Below are positions 56,435 to 64,000 of a stretch of 64,000 bases of DNA, in pieces (the stretch's first letter is position 1; the number at the start of each line of letters is the position of its first letter). This DNA comes from Erinaceus europaeus (lineage: Eukaryota > Chordata > Mammalia > Eulipotyphla > Erinaceidae), in contig NC_080185.1 in assembly GCF_950295315.1 (NCBI RefSeq), positions 45,241,237 through 45,305,236 on the forward strand, read 5' to 3'. The notes beneath the pieces were generated by a model. That model was given only the letters and a program-made list of their open reading frames with translations, made no database searches and was not told the origin of the DNA. The position numbers and the translations under genes are program-made.

Positions 56435-56720
56435 GGAGGGTGGAGAAGTGTATCCAGGTGCCCAGTTGAAGGTACACATTATCATGTACAAGAACCCAGG
56501 CTCAAGCTCTCCAATCCCACCTGCAGGGGGATGCTTCACAAGCAGTGATGTAGATCTGCAAGTGCCTATCTTTCTTTATTCCTCTCTATCTTCGCCTCTC
56601 AATTTCTCTCTGACCTATCAAGTAAAACATGGAAAAAAGTGAAGAAAGGGCCACTTAGAACAGTGGATTCATTGTGCAGGTACCGAACCTCAATGATATT
56701 CCTGTGGAATAAAAGAGAGA
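56435..56720 (+). repeat. Family A SINE with shared 3' module
   Basis: GAACCCAGGCTCAAGCTC B-box region, CCCACCTGCAGGGGGATGC, and ATCAAGTAAAACATGG. Then the module ACAGTGGATTCATTGTGCAGGTACCGAACC...TTCCTGTGG. Confidence 0.82.
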
Positions 56721-56805
56721 GAGAAGAAGGAGGAGGAAGAGGAGAAGGAGGAGGAGAAGGAGGAGGAGAAGAAGAAAATAAGAGAAAAGAAAGGAAAAGA
56801 AAGAA
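56715..56805 (+). repeat. (GGA)n purine tract
   Basis: GAGAGAG, GGAGGA and GAAAA units, pure A/G over about 90 bp. Confidence 0.95.
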
Positions 56806-56807
56806 AT

Positions 56808-56960
56808 GAGAGTTGGGGAGACAACATAATTGTTATGCAAATAACTTTAATGTTTGATGCTCTGAGGTTGCAGGCTCAATCTCTAGCATTGCCATCAATC
56901 AGAGCTAAGCAGTGTCCTGTTCTTTCTGTATCTCTTTAATTAAAAACAAAATAAAAAGCA
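56808..56960 (+). repeat. Old SINE remnant
   Basis: GTTGGGGAGACAACATAATTG, GCAGGCTCAATCTCTAGC (B-box-like) and CTTTAATTAAAAACAAAATAAAAAG. Confidence 0.55.
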
Positions 56961-57259
56961 AGCATTAAAAAATGAAATGAAACCACTTGGTCAAACTGTA
57001 TATATATTGAAATTTTTACTACATTGTTAAACTGTCCTCTGCCCCCACAAAAGTAGGGTTAAGATATTAATGTTTGGTCTTAGCTAAATCCATTTCTACT
57101 TGAGGAGCATTTCAAGATATGCTGCATTATGTTTGAATGCCTTTTATTTAAAAGAAACTGGTTGTATTTTAGCCTATTTATTGACCATTTTTAGGCATTA
57201 AGTTATGATACAGAAAATGGATCAATCGTGATCTCATTTACAAGAATAAGCCCAATCTT

Positions 57260-57445
57260 TATAATTGTATTTATTTATGCTTTATTGGACAGAGACAGAG
57301 AGAAACTTAGGAGGGGAATATGGATAACTTCACTATTCATGATACTTCCCTCCTACAGTTGGGGAACCAAGGCTTGTTCCTGGGTCATTTCACATGGTAA
57401 CTTCTGCACTCTTCCCAGTGCATCACTGACTGGCCTAGCCTCATC
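57260..57445 (-). repeat. Family A SINE, decayed
   Basis: TTTATTTATGCTTTATTGGACAGAG through GTGCATCACTGACTGGCC. Confidence 0.65.
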
Positions 57446-57729
57446 TTTATTAATAAGAAGAAAAAGGCTACACCATGGTTCCAAATCAGTGAGTAAGTTA
57501 AAATTTGTCCACTACTCCTTACTGTACCATTTGCTAGCTGAAAAGGGATGTTACATGTTTGAATTGTTTGTAAAAAATATCCAAGGAATAATATTTTCTG
57601 ATATATGAGTAATATCAACTTCAACTTTCCATGTCCATAAATAAAATTTATAGAGACACAACTACATCCACTCTTTATATACTATCTCTTGACTATTATT
57701 TCTTTAGAATAAGAGATCTTCATCACAGG

Positions 57730-57747
57730 TGGCGCTACAACGTGGGA
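57730..57747 (+). promoter_or_regulatory. Primer-binding-site-like sequence
   Basis: TGGCGCTACAACGTGGGA resembles lysine-tRNA-type primer sites of class II retroviruses. It should be preceded by a 5' LTR ending in CA, but unrelated DNA lies there. Confidence 0.6.
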
Positions 57748-57879
57748 CCGGACCTGCGCAACTCCCAGATAAGTGAAGACTTTGCCTACCTATGCACTAT
57801 GGTCTTCTCTTCTACTTATGAAGAGGTTTGCCAAAGCCTCTACTGTTTCATTATGAGACAGTTTCTCTGTCTCTGGAAC

Positions 57880-58146
57880 ATTTTACTCAGGGCCACACTT
57901 CGGTTCCCTGACTGGGAACTTTGGTTTCTTATGACCGGGATCATAGAGCTTGGGAGATGCACGGAGATTTCTCCTTGGACTTTCTGGATTCCCTTTCCCA
58001 TGTTTCCTGAGGAAAAGGACTACATTTTGCTCCGGGCCACAGTTTGGTTCTTTATGACCGTGATCGTAGACCTTGGGATATGCATGGGGATTTCCCCTGG
58101 GACTTCCTGGACTTCTTCTCACATGTTTCCCATGGAGAAGGACTAC
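57880..58146 (+). repeat. Tandem duplication of about 122-145 bp
   Basis: Unit 1 (about 57880-58024) and unit 2 (about 58025-58146) share GGGCCACA, CTTTGGTTTCTTATGACCG/GTTTGGTTCTTTATGACCG, CGTAGACCTTGGGATATGCA-like and CATGTTTCC..GGA.AAGGACTAC blocks. Both lie in the same frame of the 242-codon reading frame. Confidence 0.8.
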
Positions 58147-59189
58147 TCTAATTTGAAGAACATTCTCGAGTACCCTGGCAGTTCCCAAGCATGGAGACAC
58201 GTGGTTAGTTCTATTCTCCTGATTGGATTCTTTCTTCGATGGGAAGATGCTTTTAAAAATGGGTGCCTGAAGCAATCCAGCAGGAACAGTCAGAAGCACC
58301 CTAAATGGAATTTCAAGGAGCTTTTTGGACTAGGACACCCTCCGGGGACTACATTGTGAGATCTTGATAATCTGGTTCAAGTTGCGTTTCATAAGAGAAT
58401 GATTTGAATGACTGAATTTTTGTTTGACATTGACTTAAAAAAAATGCTGGATGCAGCCATGATTTCTAGAGACATCCAGAAACAATCCAAAAAATTGTTT
58501 TTTCCCTCCTTTGATTTCTCTTTTATGTCTTGACATAAATCTGAAACGTTTAATCCTGAAAACTGTATGAATTATGGGTGGGGCAGATAGTGCAATGATT
58601 ATGTTAATTATTCTCATGCCTGAGGCTTTTAACCATGGTTCTTCTGTTTACCTTTCTACATTTTATTGAGTTTAAACTGTTTAAACAACCTTAAAATCAT
58701 ACTAGAAAAGACTTCCAATTATAATGGAGTTATCAATTATAGTAAACTTCTAATCTGCTACAAGTTTTGTTTGACAAGTAAGTGAATTTCAGCTGTCAAG
58801 GCATCACATGAAAAAGCATCTACTCAAATGAAAATTTCTGGAAATCCATTTGGACCCCTGTTCTCTGACATCGCCCACAAGATGGAATGATTACAACACA
58901 CCCCCGGAAACCAATGGTGAGACCTGGCACGACCTGAACAAACAGATTCACAGACTCCAAAGCTCACTCTCTACAGAAAAGCAGAATTCTGGTGACCGAC
59001 ATTCCCCATCGAGACAGACGTGCAGCAGCATTTCATCCTCCGGCGTTTTCTTCTGTGGTCAGCTACTTTGGACTGACACCTCCATTGGACTTACTGGTAC
59101 ACGCTGCTGTGTTTCTCAAAGACTAACTTCAGCCAATTGCCTTGAGACTTTATAGACCATGTCCCCTCACCTGCAGGCTCTGTCCCAGA

Positions 59190-59390
59190 GGCAGAAAACT
59201 CCCCCTCCTTATTAGGTTATGCCCACAGAGGCATGAAGCGCCCCAAGAGGCAAGAGATGACCACAGAGGCAGGAAACGCCCTTTGAGGCAAGAGATGCCC
59301 CCAGAGGCATGAAGCGCTCCCAGAGGCAAGAAATGCCATATCGCCTGCTAGGCCATGCCCTTTGAGGCAAGAAAAGCTCCCCTTGGCATC
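59190..59390 (+). repeat. Short tandem array, unit about 18 bp
   Basis: About nine degenerate copies of GAGGCA(A/T)GA(A/G)(A/G)(T/C)GCCC. The purine half and the GCCC half alternate, so units can pair with one another in RNA. Confidence 0.75.
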
Positions 59391-59498
59391 ACACTGGTTA
59401 TTGCTGCTCGCCTATTTTGTTTTCCATGTCTTATGCCAGTTCTTTTGAAAACACCTGTACGATATAGGTTTCTGTTCACCCCACAATGGCCATTAGTT

Positions 59499-59515
59499 AA
59501 AAAGAAAGGGGGAAT
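59499..59515 (+). promoter_or_regulatory. Polypurine tract
   Basis: AAAAAGAAAGGGGGAAT directly abuts the TGTTGG start of the 3' LTR, as needed to prime plus-strand DNA. Confidence 0.85.
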
Positions 59516-59942
59516 TGTTGGTATGCATGAGACCCCTTCTGTTTCATTTGGTTTAAATCCCCCTTGCTTAACACTATTCTATTTACATAACCACTTCATT
59601 CTATTTACATAACCACTGTTAACAAGTACCACCCTCCGTCCAGGACATTGGTGGTTCAGTGATAGGATTATCCCCTCCTTGTCACACTCTGATTGTCACC
59701 AGTCACTTTTCTCTTTACCCTCTCTTTGTCACATCCTGTTTCCACCCTACTTGGCAAGTATATATAAAGACAGCATTGTGAGTTTTACAGTACCTTGAGT
59801 TTAGCTTAGCTTGGCTTATATTGGGCTGCGTCCTGAATGAATAAAGAGATACTGCCTACAGCTCAACCATGAGTCCCTGGTCATCTGTTACCCGCCCATG
59901 AAGCCAGCCCTGCGAAAACAACATAGCCCGCGCAAAACAACA
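59516..59942 (+). mobile_element. 3' LTR, 427 bp
   Basis: TGTTGGTATGC to CAAAACAACA. The U3 duplication TCTATTTACATAACCACT lies at 59577-59594 and 59599-59616. TATATAAA is near 59761 and AATAAA at 59840-59845, and U5 has CATGAGTCCCTGG and CTGTTACCCGCCCATGAAGCC. Each U3 unit contains TATTTAC (forkhead-type core) and, on the other strand, TTATGTAA (PAR bZIP/NFIL3-type core). These are motif matches, not proof of binding. Confidence 0.9.
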
Positions 59943-60350
59943 CACAGTGGCTAAGTTGTGATATACATATGTATATGTATATATATTACTTAGCTGTAAA
60001 AATGATGAATTCACTTTATTCACCCTATCTTGGATGGATATTGAACAAATCATGTTTAGTGAGATCAGTCAGAAAGAGAAGGAATAATATGGGTTGATCT
60101 CACTCATAGAAAGAAGTTGAAAAATTAGAACAGAAGGGAAAGCACAAAGTAAAACTTGTACTAGAGTTGCTTTATTGCACCAAAGTAAAAGACTTTGGGG
60201 TGGGGAGAGGCAGGGTAGGGGGGTTCATGCTCTGAAAGATAGAGGACGACCTAGTGGGGTTTTAATTGTTATGTGGAAACCTGGAAAATGTTACACACGT
60301 AAAATACTATTGTATTTTATTTTACTCTTGACTGTAAACCATTAATTCCT
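59943..60350 (+). repeat. L1 3' end
   Basis: GGCTAAGTTGTGATATACATATG, CTTAGCTGTAAAAATGATGAATTC, GTGAGATCAGTCAGAAAGAGAAGG, TGATCTCACTCAT and TGTAAACCATTAATTCCTCC are consecutive L1 3' blocks. The LTR element borders it on the left. Confidence 0.8.
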
Positions 60351-60351
60351 C

Positions 60352-60352
60352 C

Positions 60353-60404
<52 letters not shown>
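60352..60404. repeat. (GA)n microsatellite
   Basis: GAGA array with a single GAA interruption, directly after the L1 3' end. Confidence 0.97.
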
Positions 60405-60409
<5 letters not shown>

Positions 60410-60489
60410 TTTCATTATTTGGACAGAGAGAGAATTCATAACCTGACAGGGTTAAAATATGTACTATTTGGCTGTTAGAAAAAAGTTTT

Positions 60490-60725
60490 TCAGGGGGCCA
60501 AGTGATGGCACATATGGTTAAATGCACATATTACAGTGCATAAGGACCCAGGTTTAAGACCCTGGTCCTCATCGACAGGGGAAATCTTCGTAAGTGGTAA
60601 AGCAGGGCTACAGGTGTCTCTGTATCTCTAACCCTCTCTGTCTCCCTCTCCCCTCTTAATTTCCCTCTGTCTCTATCTAATAGTAAAATGAATACATAAA
60701 TAATAAATAAACAAAACTTTATAAA
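60490..60725 (+). repeat. Family A SINE
   Basis: GGGGCCAAGTGATGGCACATATGG head, GACCCAGGTTTAAGACCC B-box region and CTATCTAATAGTAAAATGAATACATAAA tail. Confidence 0.85.
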
Positions 60726-60784
60726 TAGTTAAAAATTGAAAAAAATGTCTTCTGAGCCTGGGCTGACAAAATAGCTCATACAGA

Positions 60785-60915
60785 GCAGCCTGAGAGGTGG
60801 TACAGTGCATAAAGCACTGACTTTTCAGGAATGAGGTCCTGAGTTTGATCCCCAACACTGCGTATGCCAGAGCAACATTCTGCTTCTTTCTTCCCTCTTA
60901 TCTCTCTTTTATAAA
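60785..60915 (+). repeat. Family C SINE
   Basis: GCCTGAGAGGTGGTACAGTGC head, GAGTTTGATCCCCAACAC B box, and GCCAGAGCAACATTCTGCTTC. Confidence 0.82.
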
Positions 60916-60919
60916 TGAT

Positions 60920-61300
60920 GGTTTTGTTTTGCTTTATATCTTACTGCCTTTCACCCACCAAGTTCCAGATGCTATCATAATTCCATCTTGACTTCCCTGG
61001 GCAGATTACCTCACCAATATTTCTTGGAACCTCACCTTTCCAGAGCTCTACAAGACTAGGGAAAGAGAAGAAACAGGCTAGGGTTATGGATCAACTTGAC
61101 AGTGCCCATGTCCAGCAGCGAAGCAATTCCATAAGCCAGAACTCCCACCTTCTTCTGCACCTCAAAAATAATTCTAGAAAATAAAAAAAGAAGAATTCTG
61201 GCCATATTCCCAAAGGGAGAGAAATATTAGGGGATGATTACCAGAGGGCTTTGAGCTCTAATTCCATAAACCCAGAGGAATAAAAGGAAAAAAATAAAGA
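60920..61300 (+). repeat. Family R copy, decayed 3' end
   Basis: CACCAAGTTCCAGATGCTATCATAATTCC, GACTAGGGAAAGAGAAG, GACAGTGCCCATGTCCAGC and CAGAACTCCCACCTTCTTCTGCACC. The usual TTTATAAATAAAA end is not preserved. Confidence 0.65.
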
Positions 61301-61304
61301 TATT

Positions 61305-61762
61305 CATAAGTAGCAATATAACTATGGTCATTCCAATATCATACTCAATGTACAGAAGCTGAAAGCATTACTCATAAGATCAGGAACTAAAAATGATTGT
61401 ACATTATCATCATTATTCTTCAACATAGTATTGGAAGTTCTTGCCATAGAAATCAGGCAAGAGAAAGGAATCAAAGGAATACAGATTGGAAGGGAAGAAG
61501 TCAAAATTTCACTTTCTGCAGATGATATGATAGTATACATAGAAAAACCTAAAGAATCCAGAAGAAAGCTACTGGAAATCATTAGGCAATATAACAAGAT
61601 ATTAGGCTACAAATCAATGTACAAAAATCAGTGGCATTTCTTCATACAAACACTAAGTCCAAAGAAGAGGATACCCAAAAATCACTCTCATTCACTATCA
61701 CAGCAAAATCAGTAAAATATCTAAGAATAAACCTGACCAAAGAAGTGAAAGACTTGTATACT
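61305..61762 (+). repeat. L1 ORF2 fragment with reverse transcriptase active-site motif
   Basis: The frame at 61431-61715 (94 codons) reads SLSADDMIVYIEKPKES, which includes the ADD catalytic box of the L1 reverse transcriptase, followed by typical L1 sequence (RKLLEIIRQYNKILGYKS). It is internal to ORF2, truncated on both sides, and stops at TAA/TAG near 61713. An L1 relic, not a gene. Confidence 0.88.
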
Positions 61763-61800
61763 GAACCGGGATCCTTATGCCTGTCCTTGTACTTCGTGCT
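61763..61800 (-). repeat. Family B SINE scrap
   Basis: GAACCGGGATCCTTATGCCTGTCCTTG is the antisense of the family B head/B-box region, only about 38 bp long, wedged between L1 and Vingi sequence. Confidence 0.75.
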
Positions 61801-61936
61801 ATAGACAGACTATGACCCACATAGTCAATGACTGCCACCTCTCCAGATTCAAAGGAGGTCTCGAAACTTTACATCAGGCTCAGCCTGATGCTGTTGACTG
61901 GCTATGGAAGAAGGGCAAACGCTAGAAGAAGAAGGA
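61801..61936 (+). mobile_element. Vingi 3' end fragment (5'-truncated)
   Basis: ATAGACAGACTATGACCCACATAG... matches 10824-10954 of the large Vingi copy closely and ends CGCTAGAAGAAGAAGG. It includes the C-terminal H...C residues and the stop codon. Independent insertion or segmental copy. Confidence 0.9.
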
Positions 61937-62021
61937 GCAGTGTGCAGAAACCTATTAAGAGGAGAGAAGAAACTATACAGAAGTGTTGACAACTATGTTG
62001 TGAATCATTTCTCCACCAGTA

Positions 62022-62345
62022 AATTATTATTATTATTATTTTAAATTTTTTATTTAAGAAAGGATTAATGAACAAAAACATAAGGTAGGAGGGGTACAAC
62101 TCCACACAATTCCCACCACCCAATCTCCATAACCCACCCCCTCCCATGATAGCTTTCCCATTCTCTAGCCCTCTGGGAGCATGGACCCAGGGTCGTTGAG
62201 GGTTGCAGAAGGTAGAAGGTCTGGCTTCTGTAATTGCTTCCTCACTGAACATGGGCGTTGTCTGGTCGGTCCATACTCCCAGTCTGCCTCTCTCTTTCCC
62301 TAGTAAGGTGTGTCTCTGGGGAAGCTGATTCCCTCAAAGACCTTA
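62022..62345 (-). repeat. Family R 3' end, with (TTA)n at the left
   Basis: (ATT)n at 62023-62042, then the terminus TTTAAGAAAGGATTAATGAACAAAAACATAAGG through CCCTAGTAAGGTGTGTCTCTGGGGAAGC. Confidence 0.78.
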
Positions 62346-63160
62346 GAATACACCTATTCTTGTTTCTCTTTATATCCTGGTTGTTCATTCTGTTTCGCTC
62401 TGAGTTCTTTCCTTGGCCTACAATCCCATTTCTGATGTCTTGGTCTTTTTATAACAGGAACTTAGCCCTAATTCTTTAATCATTTATAGTTTCACAGGTT
62501 TCCCATGTAACTATTTTCTCTTACTGAGAGATCTTAAATGTTCATTTGCTAATTTTGCTGCAATTTTCCTTCCCATGCTTTTAGTGATCTTAGATAATTG
62601 ATCAAACATTGTTATTAGCACATTGGTAGGTATGGCGACCAAATCAACTCTGCTGGTTTAACTAAAATCGCCACGTTTCTGTCTATAGACTACAGAAATG
62701 TTGAATAAGTAGCAGATAGTTCTGGTAGTGGACGTGCCCCTTGTCTTTGGAATCAGTCAAAGCTTGTTCTTATTCACAAATAATTTTGCATTAACTAGTA
62801 GAACTAGTTGGTTAGCTTAAGTTTTTAAGTGGGAATCACTGATTTGGTTTTTGAATTCACTCTCCTTAGTCTCCTGACTTTAACATCAGGGAAAACCTGA
62901 GTACTTTACAAACATTTTTACCATAAGAGAAGAAAATAGCCTGCTTCATCCTGATAATCACAGGACAATTATTCAGTAGACAGAACAACTCTCAACTGTT
63001 GGCCAGGAGGTTCTAGGGTCAGGAGGAACTCATCCTACTACCACTGAAGCTCTGAAAGAATTGGTGGACCTTGCTGGTACCAAGGTTCCAGGTCCTACTG
63101 ATGCCCTGGTTGCTTCTTCTGGGCCCCATCTTGGTCATAAATACTGCCAAATGAGCATTC
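62346..63160. other. No recognisable feature
   Basis: Apparently unique DNA. Short frames only. Confidence 0.45.
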
Positions 63161-63162
63161 TT

Positions 63163-63300
63163 GGAGGTAGTTCAGTGGATACAGTGATGAACTTGCATGT
63201 ATGAGTTTTTGAGTTTGAACCCTAGTATTTCATGTACCAGTGATACTCTAGTTCTCTCCCCCTTTCTTTCTCACTAATAAATAAATAAACATTTAAAAAT
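63163..63300 (+). repeat. Family C SINE
   Basis: TTGGAGGTAGTTCAGTGGATACAG head, GAGTTTGAACCCTAG B box, GTACCAGTGATACTC and CTAATAAATAAATAAAC tail. Confidence 0.85.
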
Positions 63301-64000
63301 ACTGCCAGATGAAATAGAAGGATATAGTCACAATCTGTTCCCAGGATCCTGAAATCTATTACCTCAGATGTTAAAAGGGATTTCAGAGAACTGCTTGATG
63401 TTATGAAGCTTGAAATCAGGAGATTATCCTGGATGATTCACGTAGTGTGTTATACTTGCAAGCATCCTTACAAGGTGACAAGAAGATCAGAGTTTCCCTC
63501 TACGCATATACATATACACATACTCATATACACACACACATAAATATGTTTATACACATATATAAAGGAATATGCACATGGAAATATACATATGTATATA
63601 AGTATACATAAAATGTAATTATGGAAGAAGAGGTCATATAAGAGAGAAGATGCCATACTTACACCCTTAAAGATGGAGGAAGAAGCCACAAGTGAAGGAA
63701 ATATAGGTGACCTTAAGAAACTGGGAAAGGTCAAAACATGAATTATTTCTTACAGCCTCCAAATGGAATACAGCCTGGCTTAATTTATAGTACTTCTGAC
63801 CTTAAGATATGTAAGATACTATATCATTATTGTTTGAAGTCAACAAGTCTGCAATGGTATGTTGCCACAGCAATAGCAATAAACTGACACCGTCACACTC
63901 TCACTTTGAATCCCAAGCAGAGCGACTGACACATAGAAGACGATGATTGATTTGTTTGATGACTTAATGAACAGAATCAGTAACTACTAGATTTTTGAGC
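63301..64000. other. No gene; TA/CA-rich low-complexity stretch inside
   Basis: 63500-63612 is a purine-pyrimidine alternating ATACACATA-type tract. The rest is AT-rich and unassigned. Confidence 0.5.

Larger units (their letters stand above)
57729..59942 (+). mobile_element. Gene-less LTR retroelement lacking its 5' LTR
   Basis: Starts at a primer-binding-site-like sequence (57730-57747), runs through 1.75 kb of internal sequence, a polypurine tract (59499-59515) and a complete 3' LTR (59516-59942). The internal part shows no gag, pro, pol or env. It has a tandem duplication (57880-58146) and a cluster of short repeats (59190-59390). The plus-strand frame at 57631-58359 (242 codons) starts before the primer site and resembles no retroviral protein. 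CACAG precedes the start and follows the LTR, a possible 5-bp TSD, but this is short. Movement would have required proteins from another element. Confidence 0.7.

Noticed and set aside
57631..58359. 242-codon plus-strand frame as a host gene or env
   Set aside because: It spans the primer-binding-site-like sequence of an LTR element, includes a tandem duplication and shows no signal peptide, glycosylation pattern or retroviral motif. Kept as an unexplained frame, not a gene.

Overview
This is mammalian nuclear DNA, almost certainly from a hedgehog (Erinaceinae; Erinaceus or a close relative). Three things support this: a near full-length Vingi non-LTR retrotransposon, a clade reported among mammals only from hedgehogs; several tRNA-derived SINE families of the kind that saturates hedgehog DNA; and several ERV LTRs with 6-bp target-site duplications (TSDs). 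I found no intact host gene, exon set, rRNA or tRNA gene. The window is intergenic or deep intronic and is built mostly of layered retroelements.

Layout. 0-7.8 kb: SINEs, L1 3' ends, copies of an abundant non-coding repeat that I call family R, and a solo LTR (5641-6074). 7.88-10.95 kb: Vingi element with endonuclease, reverse transcriptase and C-terminal Cys/His region, flanked by a 9-bp TSD but disabled. 12.3-15.1 kb: probable antisense L1 5' segment with A-rich tandem units; it hosts a SINE and a 193-bp deletion derivative of Vingi with a perfect 10-bp TSD. 15.3 kb: solo LTR. 15.8-18.3 kb: old R copies. 18.3-23.6 kb: SINEs, including a nested pair, and a largely single-copy stretch. 23.87-24.50 kb: retrocopy of an unidentified proline-rich-protein mRNA with a 16-bp TSD. 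24.5-40 kb: unique DNA, L1, R and SINE copies, a 200-bp polypyrimidine tract and LTRs at 32.0 and 39.4 kb. 40.6-42.9 kb: two R copies head to head, forming a large inverted repeat. 43-50.4 kb: mostly unique DNA, SINEs, a (TA)n tract and an LTR at 47.9 kb.

50.8-55.2 kb (minus strand): defective betaretrovirus-like endogenous provirus with 5' LTR, primer-binding site and broken gag, then about 2 kb of non-coding AT-rich sequence where pol should be, then an env remnant. 55.57-56.22 kb: SINE split by a 354-bp solo LTR. 57.73-59.94 kb: LTR retroelement without recognisable genes, with a primer-binding-site-like start, tandem duplications, polypurine tract and 3' LTR but no 5' LTR. 59.9-64 kb: L1 fragments, SINEs, an R copy, a Vingi 3' end and unique DNA.

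The elements form parasite/host pairs. Vingi probably supplied the machinery for its deletion derivative. L1 probably mobilised the SINEs, family R and the retrocopy. The gene-less LTR element would have needed proteins from another retrovirus. The Vingi copy, the gag-bearing provirus and the L1 pieces all carry disabling lesions. Coordinates of old repeats are approximate (about 10-30 bp) because I aligned them by eye.
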